DNA of 64,000 nucleotides, taken from contig OY294044.1 of NCBI GenBank assembly GCA_958510825.1, forward strand, positions 79,902,895 to 79,966,894, given 5' to 3'. The stretch is from Brachypterus glaber (Eukaryota > Arthropoda > Insecta > Coleoptera > Kateretidae). Shown piece after piece: positions 11,009 through 21,700 of the stretch; the stretch's first letter is position 1, and each line of letters opens with the position of its first letter. The translations under genes were made by a program, and so were the position numbers. A model generated the notes under the pieces. It was not told the DNA's origin. It did no database searches and saw only the letters and a program-made list of their open reading frames with translations.

Positions 11009-12700
11009 TCAAACACCATATCTTTCAGGAGGCTTCACATTTCTTTCAGATCTTCGTAAAACAGTATTTTCTGAAGAACTTAAGGAACTTAACTGTACGT
11101 CGTTTTTCATTTGTTTAAATTTTTTATTTAATATATTGCATTCTATTTCCAACGGAAAAACTCTTTGAAGAGGCCTTAAAACTTCGCCATTCGAAGTTTT
11201 CAGTCGGGCTATTCTACTTATGCCATCTCTTCCAGGTATAAGTTCAACAATATAAGCAAGAGGCCAATCCATTCTTTTAATATTATCATTACCAATCAAA
11301 AGAATATCTCCTTCTTTAATGTTCTTAAACTTTTTTGCTTTTCCAAACAACGCCAGATTTCCCAAATACTCGCTACGAAATCTTCTTTTGATATTTTCTT
11401 TTATTCTCTGAACATATCGATAATGTCTATTTAAATATCCCTTTTCAATAATATCGATATCTGGTACTCCAACTTCTTTTATTTCATTTAAAAACATATC
11501 AGGAGTTAAAACTGTAAGATCCTTACTATCCTCAGATAAATATGTAAGGGGTCTATTGTTTATCGTAGACTCACAGTCACAAAGTACTGTCAACAATTCT
11601 TCAAAATTTAAACTTGCCTTTCGTAGATTTTTCCTTAGTAAATCCTTTACTAATCTTATTAACCGTTCCCACCAGCCACCCCACCAGGCAGCTGTAGGCG
11701 GATTAAATCTCCATTCAAACTTTTGAATGTTACTAAAATCTGATAATTTATTCCAATCTAGTTGTCTGAACAAATTTTCACTTCCCACAAAATTTTTTCC
11801 ATTATCAGTATAAATTATTGAAGGTCTGCCACGCCTACTTATAAACCTTCTTAATGCTTGTAAAAACACATCAGTTGATAATGAAGAAATCAGTTCTAAA
11901 TGTATGGCTCGATAAATAGCACAGGTAAATAAACAAATCCATACTTTGTTACCAGAACGAAGATACATTGGACCTGCCACATCAATACCAGTTACTTCAA
12001 AAACTAAAGCATCTCTTACCCTACTCTCAGGTAAAGGTATGGGTGGGGTTTCGATATTTTGAGCCGTATACCTTTTACAAATAGAGCACTTGAAAATTAT
12101 TGACTTTATATATTTTCTACTTCTTAAAATCCAAAATCGTTCTCTCAAAATACTGATCAAACCCTGAACACCAACATGAAATGATTTTTTATGCTGTGTA
12201 AAAATCAATCTTTCAACTACAAGATGATTATAAGGTAGTACAACAGGATAACGAAAATCAGTTGTATCATCTCTGTCAGAAACTTTGGTTTTAATCCTGA
12301 TAACACCATCACTATCATAAAAAGGGCATAGCGTAGAAAGTCTACCATTTTTTAATCCATCAGGAAAAACTTCTTCTTGAATAAGTCTAAAAATCATTTT
12401 CTCGGCTGACTTTATTTCTTCAAGATTTAAGTGACTTGTTTTCTTAGAATTTTTGTTTTGGCAATTAAATGTAAATCTTCTAACCCATGCAACTAAATGA
12501 ACAATCTTATCATAATTAGAAAAATAACTATAATACCATAAATATCCATCCTTATTTCTCCCACACAAAAAAGAAGAAACGACAGTTTTCTTTCTTTCAA
12601 GATTAATATCTTCTTCGTCGTGAGAATAAGTTTGAGATGGCCAATTATCTGGTGATTTCAATAACCAACAAGGACCCATCCACCATTTAATTTTCAACAA
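11009..12700 (-). CDS. BEL/Pao pol C-terminal part with integrase
   Basis: 563 codons. It opens with the WWMGP...SPDNWP stretch that in BEL pol lies between RNase H and integrase. Integrase follows: an HHCC-type zinc site (His170, His175, Cys205, Cys208), then catalytic Asp240 (GIDVAGP), Asp299 (YTDNG) and Glu345 (WWERL), about 45 residues between the last two as is usual in this family. The C-terminal region around GDILLIGND and LARL..SNGE matches the domain (DUF5641 type) found after BEL integrases. It stops just before the polypurine tract. The first codon is not ATG. In the parent this would be part of one gag-pol frame, and here the upstream 60% of pol is deleted, so translation of this part is uncertain. 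The integrase itself looks intact. Confidence 0.88.
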   Translation of the reverse strand: MLKIKWWMGPCWLLKSPDNWPSQTYSHDEEDINLERKKTVVSSFLCGRNKDGYLWYYSYFSNYDKIVHLVAWVRRFTFNCQNKNSKKTSHLNLEEIKSAEKMIFRLIQEEVFPDGLKNGRLSTLCPFYDSDGVIRIKTKVSDRDDTTDFRYPVVLPYNHLVVERLIFTQHKKSFHVGVQGLISILRERFWILRSRKYIKSIIFKCSICKRYTAQNIETPPIPLPESRVRDALVFEVTGIDVAGPMYLRSGNKVWICLFTCAIYRAIHLELISSLSTDVFLQALRRFISRRGRPSIIYTDNGKNFVGSENLFRQLDWNKLSDFSNIQKFEWRFNPPTAAWWGGWWERLIRLVKDLLRKNLRKASLNFEELLTVLCDCESTINNRPLTYLSEDSKDLTVLTPDMFLNEIKEVGVPDIDIIEKGYLNRHYRYVQRIKENIKRRFRSEYLGNLALFGKAKKFKNIKEGDILLIGNDNIKRMDWPLAYIVELIPGRDGISRIARLKTSNGEVLRPLQRVFPLEIECNILNKKFKQMKNDVQLSSLSSSENTVLRRSERNVKPPERYGV

Positions 12701-13640
12701 ATTTTTTACATGTTACATCAAAACCAGAAGTTGCTAGAGTTACACGCTCCTCATTTTCAACCTCCTTTCTTACAAATGCCATCAAATTATCCAACCGAAC
12801 TTTCAGTGTGGACTCAGTATCATATGAGCTACTTCTTTGCCATACTCTAATCAAATCTTCAGGAAGACAAGACTCAACAAGGGGATAAAGTATAGCAGCA
12901 CACGCATCGGAAGTAACTCCTAACGAATCTAAAGCTCGCAGTTGGGACTCCATTTTATCATATAGCAATGCAATATTTGTTTTTGAATTCAAATTATTCA
13001 AAATAAGTTTTAATAACTCTCGAACATAAACTTCGACCAACAAATCGTTGCGACCAAATCGGTCTTTTAAACTTTGTATAACTTTGGGATAATTCTCATC
13101 AATTGGAGGATAACTATCAACAAGTTGGCGAGCTCTGGAGTTCATTATAGTAGATTGGATCAAATATTGAAACTTGTCCTCATTTGGAATGTCTTCATCA
13201 CCATCTATTCTTTGAAACTGACTCCAAAAGTTAAGCCATTCTTTTACATCACCACCAAATCTTACCAATTCTATTGTTGGAAGCTTTAATTTTCTTTTCG
13301 AGCGACTTAAACTGACTGATTCCTCAACATTTTCTTTGTTTAATACTCGTTCAACTCTTGCTTTCAGTTTATAATATTTTAAATTATAATTATCAGCTTC
13401 TAAAATTAGAGTATCTCGTATATTTTGAGAATTTTTCTCGTTATTTTCGGTTTCCAACAATAATTCTAACATTTGACCATCATAATCTGTGATTACCTCT
13501 ATTTTCTGGCGTAAAAGACTAAAGTTACCTTCAATATCACAAATGTTAATCTTAGATTTATCAAAATCAGCAACGATTTCATCATAAATTCTATCAAAAG
13601 AAATCCTCTGTAATCGTAGTCCCTCCTTCACCTTTTCCAT
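12687..13640 (-). CDS. BEL/Pao gag, truncated
   Basis: Starting from the ATG at 13640 (MEKVKEGL) it is about 317 codons; the frame is open for 14 codons further upstream into the leader. The region KLKLPTIELVRFGGDVKEWL followed by FWSQF is the DUF1759-type core of Pao/BEL gag, with a charged coiled-coil-like N-terminus before it. The protein ends abruptly after VTCKKFVEN at the deletion junction, so the usual C-terminal zinc knuckles and protease are missing. The following integrase frame is offset by +1. Confidence 0.85.
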   Translation of the reverse strand: MEKVKEGLRLQRISFDRIYDEIVADFDKSKINICDIEGNFSLLRQKIEVITDYDGQMLELLLETENNEKNSQNIRDTLILEADNYNLKYYKLKARVERVLNKENVEESVSLSRSKRKLKLPTIELVRFGGDVKEWLNFWSQFQRIDGDEDIPNEDKFQYLIQSTIMNSRARQLVDSYPPIDENYPKVIQSLKDRFGRNDLLVEVYVRELLKLILNNLNSKTNIALLYDKMESQLRALDSLGVTSDACAAILYPLVESCLPEDLIRVWQRSSSYDTESTLKVRLDNLMAFVRKEVENEERVTLATSGFDVTCKKFVEN

Positions 13641-13650
13641 ATCTGCTTGT

Positions 13651-13666
13651 CCTGTCACGGTCGCCA
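13651..13666 (-). promoter_or_regulatory. BEL primer-binding site
   Basis: TGGCGACCGTGACAGG on the minus strand, three bases after the 5' LTR. This is the position and sequence type used by BEL elements to bind the tRNA primer of reverse transcription. The tRNA identity was not determined. Confidence 0.75.
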
Positions 13667-13669
13667 AAA

Positions 13670-13855
13670 TAATAAAACACAAGCGGATTCTGACCTACCC
13701 GGTCTACAGTTCAGAAAAGGGAATCGGTATCTTCTATAAAAATTATATTTTAAATACAGACTCAAATAATATTGACAGTATCTATCAACTTCAAAAAGTA
13801 ACCATTATTAATTAAAAGGTAAAAAAGTAAATACTGGTACTACTGAAATCCAACA
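13670..13855 (-). repeat. BEL element 5' LTR
   Basis: 186 bp, identical by eye to the 3' LTR at 10785-10970, followed on the plus strand by the target duplication ATGTT. Confidence 0.93.
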
Positions 13856-14398
13856 ATGTTATTTCCTAGCACTAACAAAACTTATTAAATGGATAAAGTC
13901 GCTTTCTTGGAATACTGTCGTTATAATTTACTAGTCAGTTAGTTCGATACACATTATCGGATTGGTACAGACAAGATATCTGGAGGCTTCCGGTTTCTTC
14001 ACTTCCGGTGTCCTCAAATTGTTGAAAATGAATTTATGTGGGAATGTATGTCTAGGGGGGTCGAGTTTTTCGTTATTTTTTTGATATCTATTCGCGTTTT
14101 CAAGATACAAGCAAAAATGTGTGTGTCTTTAAAACCATTGATCCATTGTAGAACCAGGTTCATTCTTATAAAAACCTGATTCATTGGCAAGAAATTTAGT
14201 TCAAAATCTTATTAAAACTTCTTAAGATTAAACAAGAAAATTTTAATAAGAAATTCTTCATTTTATTCTTATTAAGAATAAAATGGCGACTAAACTATTT
14301 TTTTAGGTATATTAAAGGTTTTAATTATATTCTTTTAGTTATCGCTTATAATTTGTGTATTTTTTAATAGAGATTTATTAACTTTTTTTATTTTCCCA

Positions 14399-15312
14399 AG
14401 CTTTAGAGTTCTGCAGTTATAATGTGTTATAGTGTCGGACTAAGGGGGCGGCCAGGGGCTGTAACAACTTGAAAAGCAGACCATTTTTCACTTTTTTTTT
14501 CGTGTTCTTTTATTTCACCACAGTAAAAAATGTATTTTGGTGTTAAATTTCTACAATTACTTTATTATCGGATTTTGACTGAACTTGATAAAAAATTGGG
14601 CATAACATGCTTTATAATAAAACACAAATATATTTTCATTCCTAACATAAAAAAAAATAATTTTAAAAAATCGATCAAAGTGAACGTTTTCGGATTCATC
14701 ACAGCATTCTCTAAAATTGTGCGCTAAGGATCCTAAAATACGTAAATGCTATTTTTTTTTAAAATAAATTCTATTTCAGGGGGTGCCAGTCAAAACAGTG
14801 GGGACGCTTTCATTTTAGTGATTTGCTTTCCGTTATCGCTTACAACGAGGAAATATTTTAAGAGAGCATCATGAACTTGTGTTCTACTAAGCTTTAGAGT
14901 TCTACAATTATAATGCAAAGCTCAAAATCCAGAGCCGAACTAGAGAAGGGTGGCCAGGGGCGATAACAACTTGAAAATCAGGCCATTTTTTTTTCATGTT
15001 TTCTTAGTATTTTACCATAAAAAAATATATTTATGTAAAATTATAAAGGATATTATGCCTCTGATTTTTTATTTAATTTAATCAAAAGCTAATAATAAAG
15101 TAATTTTAGAAATTTAACATCAAACTACATTTTTTATCATGGTAAAATACTAAGAAAACACGAAAAAACGTGAAAAAGTGGTCTGCTTTTGGAGATTTTA
15201 TCGCCCCTGGCCCTGGAATTTAAGCTTAAGCTTATAATTGTAGAACTCTAAAGCTTAGTAGAACACAAGTTCACAATAATCCCTTAAAATATTTTCTCGT
15301 TATAAGCGATAA
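14399..15312. repeat. Foldback repeat with an extra direct half-copy
   Basis: Segments around 14830-15000 and 15130-15305 are inverted copies (TTAGAGTTCTACAATTATAA, GGCCAGGGGCGATAA and TTTTCTTAGTATTTTACCAT with complements). A third, direct copy of the half-unit (TTTAGAGTTCTGCAGTTATA, then GGCCAGGGGC) lies at 14400-14500. GGATCCT occurs at about 14728 and 15434. No reading frame of interest. Confidence 0.6.
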
Positions 15313-16249
15313 AAGTATGTAACTAAACTCAAAGCGCCCCCACTCTTTTGCTTGGCGCCTCCTGAAATGCATTTATTAAATGAAAAATTGAATAATATGT
15401 GTATTATACGTATGTATAATATACGTATTTCAGGATCCTTAATGCACAATTTAAGGGCATGCCGAGATGATATTTTTGCACGTTCATGACCAGACAAAAA
15501 TTTTGAGCACTTATACGTTACATTTTATCAATTCCAACCGAAGTTACAGATGTTTGAAAAAAAAGCTAATTTTGCGGTCACTCTTTGTCGCCTTATGAGT
15601 CCGAAAAAGTTTACTTTTTTGGGCTTGTACAGTTCATTTCAACAAAACTGGAAAAGTGGGGTTATAAAAAAATTACATTGTGAACTATCTTTCATTTGAC
15701 AAATATTTGTTTACTTGTTAATAAATTTAGTGTCTATATTGTCACATCAATGTCAAAGTCAAAAAATGTTGGTGTATTTTTTTAAAATTGGGAGAGATAA
15801 AGCAGAAAAACAAGAATACTCGAAGAATACTGGTGTAAAACCCATAATTATAATTTTTAAATTAAGGAACTATGAGGAATACCTAGTTGTAGGAGACCAA
15901 TATACTAGTAGTGTTTTTTAAAAATAAAGGTATTTAAAACAAGTTTATTAGATACAAAATATATTGATAAGGGGATTTAATAATAGACATTTTAGAATAG
16001 GAATATTTTAGAGCAGAAATACAGTAATTAACAATAGAGATACGCTTCAAAATCCAAATAGTATTTACTAAACACAAATGCATAGAATAACATATGATTT
16101 TTGACATGGTTAATGTAACCTTATTTTTCAAACAGGCATAACCCCATTTAAATAATCCACATTCACACAACTAAATTTTACCCAATTGCGAAAATCAAAA
16201 ATATTGAGATCCATAATTTAACGTACGTATACTTATAGTGAAGAGATAT
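15313..16249. other. AT-rich intron stretch, no gene
   Basis: Holds the block CCGAAAAAGTTTACTTTTTT (about 15601), which recurs near 63267, and a 36-bp segment (15632-15667) that is an inverted copy of the sequence just before PTCD2 exon 3. Otherwise only short chance frames. Confidence 0.5.
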
Positions 16250-16868
16250 TATTTTAAAAAATCAAACTTTTAGTCATCATTCACTTTATTAATAATTTAG
16301 GTTAGTTACCGGTTTCGATTATCATCGTCAGACTACAAGAAATTACACAAGTTAGAGATTATTTTAAGAAAAACAAAGTTTATCTTACCTAGCCAAAAAT
16401 ATATAAAAATACTATATCCATAAAAGGTCAAAAAAGGTCAAAAACAACCAACATTTATAAATGTAAAACACAGTAACGTAACGTCCACTTCAATTTACAA
16501 GAAAATATAAACATAATATTAACAATAAAATCACAAAACACGTGTTTAAACATACAGTATATAAATAATAAATGTCAAAAATCAAGAGTTTTTTTTTTTT
16601 TTAAATCTATAATCAATATTAGGGATGTTCTAAGCTAAGGTGTGTAAGAAAAAGAAGTACAAGAAGAAAAGGAAAAGAAAAGCAGAAGAAGGAAAGAAAA
16701 CGAAAAGGAAGAGGAAGAAGAATAGGTATAAGCATTTTAAGGGATGGGTAAAATATTTTTAAACACTATTCAACACGAATCCTGAAAAATTGAAATTAAA
16801 ATATTAAGAAATGTTATTTCTTAAAATTTCAATCTACTTATTGCAATAATAATACACAAATAGATACA
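16250..16868. repeat. Penelope left arm (outer part)
   Basis: Inverted copy of about 26625-27243. It contains a hammerhead-like motif on the minus strand (16313-16331) and the purine tract. The TACA at 16865-16868 is the errantivirus target duplication; the arm resumes at 24719. Confidence 0.88.
16309..16333 (-). ncRNA. Hammerhead-ribozyme-like motif, left Penelope arm
   Basis: The minus strand has the CTGANGA box (CTGACGA) and a GAAA box eight bases later, followed by CCGGTAAC. Hammerhead motifs are known in Penelope-like element repeats. Stem II could be only about two base pairs here, so self-cleavage is doubtful without testing. Confidence 0.35.
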
Positions 16869-17117
16869 AATTATCTACCGAGTTCCCGAAGTTAGGTTTT
16901 TAAAAAGGAAATAAATTTATTAATTTATTTAGATAGAAAAATACAAGTTCGTTTATTGATCAAAGCTAAGTACAGACTGAAGTTTTGGAATATACATTTT
17001 AGGTATCTGAGGTGAAATGCTTACAGAGCTATTTCCTAATAAAGAAATGTTTATAAATTATAATAAGCAGAAATGATATTTAATATAATAAAGGTGAGTG
17101 ACTGCAGGTCGTTAACT
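16869..17117 (-). repeat. Errantivirus 3' LTR
   Basis: 249 bp. In element orientation it begins AGTTAACGACC and ends GATAATT, the AGT...AATT form seen in gypsy-type errantiviruses. It has one extra A compared with the 5' LTR (GGTGAAATGC against GGTGAATGC). The env stop codon lies in its first bases. Confidence 0.93.
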
Positions 17118-18783
17118 CCTCCCTCCTTTGAATGAAGCTCCCCCTGGGAGGGAAATTTTCTTCCCCTGTGGTTGAAGTTCCATTTCCTCTGGAGTGCTTT
17201 CGCTTGGTTTTCTTTGAAGTTGTTTTCTCAAATATTTTGTGAGAAAAAAGGCACATACGCTGACCAGAATGATATAGAGTGGGATGGTCATGTGTAATGA
17301 AAAGTTTTGTTTTTCCTCCTGGACTGGGATGATGTTGTTAAGCGGGATATTGCTTAAGGCCTTTAGGGTTCTTAGGCCAATTTTAAAGTTTCTTACTTGC
17401 TTTTGGGCTGGTTTGAATGATAACCCGTTGAGTAAAAGTGGTTTTCCATGGGAAGTTTGTTGGAATTCCAGTTTTTCTTTCCGGAGGTTTATTTGGCAGT
17501 CTTTTCCGTTTATTAGGAAAATTCCTTTTAGGTTATGTACTTCGGTATCGCTGCTACATTGGACTTGTAGCTTTTCTTCTGCTGGAAAAACGGCTAGATA
17601 TTGGTTTATTTCTGATATGATTTCGATGTGGTTTTCGGGAATGTCTACTTTTGTATAGGAGCAGGAGTGTGAGACTTCTTTCAGGATGATGTCTCTCTCG
17701 CAGGTTATATCCTGATTTGCTTGGAAGTGATTGGGACATTGGTACAATTTACCTTTCGTACAAATGTCATTTAGAGGTATAGTTATGTCTTTTGACATTA
17801 AAATATAATTTATTTTAGGAATGGTTGTAACAAACTCAGAATTAAATTTAGTGGGAATAGGGATTAAATGGTTTAAGTTAAAATCTTTTTCATAATTTAT
17901 GGGAATAGAAAGTAAATAAGTAACTTTTAGGGGTTCAATTTTACAATGTAATTTAATAATATTTTCAAAATCTAAAATATTTTCATAACTTACTTCAAAA
18001 GGAAGTTGGCTATGATAATGATCCGAAATTTTCTTTAATTCATAGAAAAGCTCGTGAGTTTTTATAATGCTAGGATGGAGGGAACCCATCTTGCAAAAAG
18101 TTAGCGAGTTTTCAATATCTACTAAAATATCTAAAATTGAGTTATAAACTATTAAAATTTGATTATGTAACTCTTGTGAAAAAAGAACAAATAATTCATT
18201 TTGGACTTTTTCAGTTAGGAACTCATTAAGTTGCAAAATTTTCTTTTTCAGCAAATTTTCATTATACTGAATATCTAAAATTGTATTGTTAAAATTTTTG
18301 ATAATATTTTGGTTAATTGAATATTCATTATTTAATTGAGTTTGAAAATTTATTTGATTATTTTTTATGTGAGCTAAAATACGACTTATTTTTTCTCCGA
18401 AATCGTTATCTAAATTTCCTGTGACTGATCGTATAACACTGCCGAGGCCGTTTATTAAACCTCTTCTATCTCTCTTAAAACTATTTTTATATTCTAAGCT
18501 TATGTGACTAAATTTTTCTCTAATTTTATCCTTAGTGAAAATAATTATTTTATTATAATTTTCTAACTCTAAGTTATATAAGGTTTTATTTAAAGTTACT
18601 GTACTAAGTTTACTATACTCTACGTTTAAATTTTCGAATTGGTCATACAGGGGTTTAAGGTCATAAAAGTGTACAAGGGTGTGTTCCGTACGTTGTAGTT
18701 TTGCAGGGCCAAGGTTGACGGGGAGTATTCCCAAGTTTTGGGTGATATTCTTTATGTCGGCTGTCCATCCAGATGCGAAGGAC
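17112..18783 (-). CDS. env: Errantivirus env (fusion-type envelope glycoprotein), main exon
   Basis: Open frame from about 18783 to the stop at 17112-17114 inside the LTR; 540 codons if counted from the TTG at 18734, with no ATG at its start. Visible features: a basic furin-type site (KRDRR, residues 87-91 of that count) followed by a Gly-rich hydrophobic segment as in the baculovirus-F-like envelope proteins of errantiviruses, several cysteines in the second half, a membrane segment at about 483-501, and a 39-residue cytoplasmic tail. The missing start is best explained by splicing: acceptor AG at 18784-18785 and a leader donor at 24295. The protein would act in the membrane in infection or cell-to-cell transfer. 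No internal stop or frameshift seen. Confidence 0.85.
17118..17129 (-). promoter_or_regulatory. Errantivirus polypurine tract
   Basis: AAAGGAGGGAGG on the minus strand directly abuts the 3' LTR start; this is the position for priming plus-strand DNA synthesis. It is overlapped by the env coding end. Confidence 0.85.
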
Positions 18784-21700
18784 CTGGAATGGGTTCATTA
18801 TTAGTTTTTTCGTCCGTCAAATTTCTAAAGTTATAGGGTTTTTTCCTAGGTCTTTTAATATTTGAGAGGTGAATTTTTTCTACAGTATTGTGGTGGGTTG
18901 GGGTAATTTTGGCCGTTTTAAGATCAGGGTCAAGACTTCTAATTTTTTCTGGTTTATATTTATTTTTTGTTTTACTTTGTTTTTGCTTATTTTTAACAAA
19001 AACTTTGTCAGGGATTTGGGGCAAATCTTCCCTGTTTTCGTTACACTTATTAATAACTTTTTCTTTAGATTTTTGAAGTCCTTCATTAATTTTTTGGTAT
19101 AGTAACTTAACTTTTTCTTTGTGACTTAAAATATAATTATTCATAATTTGTTTATCTAATTCTAAACTAAAAGGGGAATTTGTTTCTAAATGACCTGTCA
19201 AAATTTCTGAGGGTTTTAATTTTGTTGAACTGTGTATCGTATTGTTGTATGCTAAAATTGCGTAATTTACCTTAATTTCTACAGGTTCATTTTTAAATTC
19301 CTTTTGATTGTTAAATAATCTGATATGCTCTATTAGGGTGGAGTGAAAACGTTCAAGATTTGAATTCGAGTCGGGGTGTTGAGAACTTATAAAGTGTAAT
19401 TTTATTTTATGGAGCTCTAGAAGTTCTCTGACGAGACCACCGGTAAAAGAACCGCCATTATCCGAGACAATTTGTTCAGGGATTGTATGGTGTGTGAAAA
19501 ATTTAACTAAATTGTTAGCCACCTCAATATTTGTTAACGTGTTTAATTTATAAGCCTGTGCGTATTTACTAAACGCATCAATTATGGTTAGAAATTTAGT
19601 TTTTTCAAGGCTTATGCTGTCTATATGCAAGGTTTGAAAGGGTTTAACAGCTGTGGGGGTAATATTAAATTTTAGATTAAGAGGGTTTCTATCATATTTG
19701 GTGATTTGACAAACATCGCAATTATTTATGTAAGTTTGTATCGACCTTCGTTGATTAAGCCAATAGTATACTTCTTTTATACGATTTTCGGTTTCATCAA
19801 GTCCCCTATGATTTGTTTTCCCTTCGTGGTAATCTTTGATAAATTGAACTATTTCTATGTCGTCCTGTACGTCAATTAAAAATTTCGTACACCTAACTAG
19901 GTTAATTTGAGAATTTTTAAAATGAGTTTGTAGGACTGTGCTAAATTGCTTATAAATTGGGTCTTCGAAATAAACGTAATATTTAATATTTGGTACAAAA
20001 AATTCTTTCATTATTTTAATTATGTCATTTTCAAAATTATTTTTTGATATTTGCACAAACATTCTTTGTTTGGTTTTGTATAGGGAAATTATAAAGGGTT
20101 CTATTGGTGCCATTTCCACTTGTGATACAACAACTTGGTGTTTGCCATAGTTTACAGGGCAAGTTATTATGGGAATATTAATTATGGGGTGTTCCGCTTG
20201 ATTTGAATGTACTGTATTTAAGTCGGTATTGTCTGGTTCTCCAAAGTCTATAAGGTCATTATTCGTATTTTCATGGTCACCGGGTTCAACTATAAGAGAC
20301 ATATTATCTGCGGTAATATGATCCTTATCTTTGTTTTCGTTATTTAGTTTCTGATAAAATTTTTCCATGTAATTCTCTAGGGCGTTATCGTTTGTTACGT
20401 TTATTTCTACGCTAGACAGTTTGTCTAAGGTGTTAGCTATTTTATGAGTTTTTGAAATGTCAGTGTCGTAGATTAAAATTTTAATTTCAGAATTTTTAAA
20501 AATTAATTTTATTAAATTAAATACTATGTTCCAGTCTAGTTTGTCAAGACCGGATGCTATTTTAGGCATTGCTATAATGTTATCATTAAAATCTAGACAA
20601 AGTTTTTTCAGACTTATTAGTGCTACAATAACGGAGGTATAGGTGGGTTTATCCCTAAAAGTGCCCTTAGTAATAAGATAATAAATATTTCTTTTGGGGT
20701 ATCTTAGATAAGCCACCTCTCCTATTTTTTTATTTTGGGTTTTTAGCGTATTAATATGATTAAACTTTTTCCTAAAATCTAGGGCTATGCCTTTACTCAT
20801 CGTTAGGCATTCTGAAACACAGTGTGCTAGTGAAATATTTTCGTTACAGTTAAATAGGTTATCTTGCAAAGTTGTAACATTTGGGTTTTCGACAGACATG
20901 TTATTTTTAATTATTTTACTAATGACTGGGTGTTGCTCTATAATTTGGGAGTACGACTCTAAATTATTAATTTCAACTCTGCTAAGTGCGTCTGCATTTG
21001 TGTTTAATGAACCTTTTTTGTAGCTGACTTCATAGTCGTATTCTTCAAGTTTTAAGCGCCATCTTGTGAGTTTTGAGTCCGGTTCTTTTAGAGAAAAGAG
21101 CCATTGGAGTGGTTTATGATCTGTCAAAATTTTAAAGCGTCTGCCATACAGATAGGGGCGAAAGTATTTCACGGCCCAAACTACAGCCAAAAGTTCCCTT
21201 TGGATTGTGCTGTATTTAGTCTCTGCAACATTGAGAGTTCTGCTGGCGTAAGCTATTGGCAGATCTTTTCCAGCTACCTGCTGCGAAAGGACCGAACCAA
21301 TTGCGAAACTACTGGAATCAGTACTAAGAACGAAAGGCTTAGTGAAGTCAGGATATTGCAAAATAGGTTCATTTGTCAATAATGTTTTGCACAAATTAAA
21401 ACATTTAATATAATCTGGGTCGTTTACGTTAACTTTGTTACCCTTTTTTAAACAGTTAGTAAAAGGTTTCGTTATTTTAGCGAAGTCTTTTATAAATTTT
21501 CTGTAGTAGCCTAGCAATCCTAAAAATGCTTTGATTTCTTTTTGAGTCTTGGGGATCGGGTAATTTTCAATTGCTTTTATTTTATCGGGGTTTGGTTTTA
21601 TGCCTTCTGGGGTAACTATATGTCCAAGAAAAGATATCTCCCTTTTTAGAAAATCGCATTTATTAATTTGTAATTTAAAATTTGCATTGCGTAATCTTTG

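Larger units (their letters stand above)
10785..13855 (-). mobile_element. BEL/Pao LTR retrotransposon, internal-deletion derivative
   Basis: Flanked by identical 186-bp LTRs and a perfect 5-bp target duplication ATGTT (10780-10784 and 13856-13860). In element order (minus strand): 5' LTR, primer-binding site, gag N-terminal part, then directly the pol segment preceding integrase, integrase, a polypurine tract and 3' LTR. Protease, RT and RNase H are absent, and the two reading frames meet out of frame and overlap by 14 bases near 12687-12700. It must have been mobilised in trans or deleted after insertion. The identical LTRs make the insertion recent. Confidence 0.92.

Noticed and set aside
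16649..16726. Long purine-rich tract considered as a retroelement polypurine tract
   Set aside because: It is far from any LTR border and is part of both Penelope arms.
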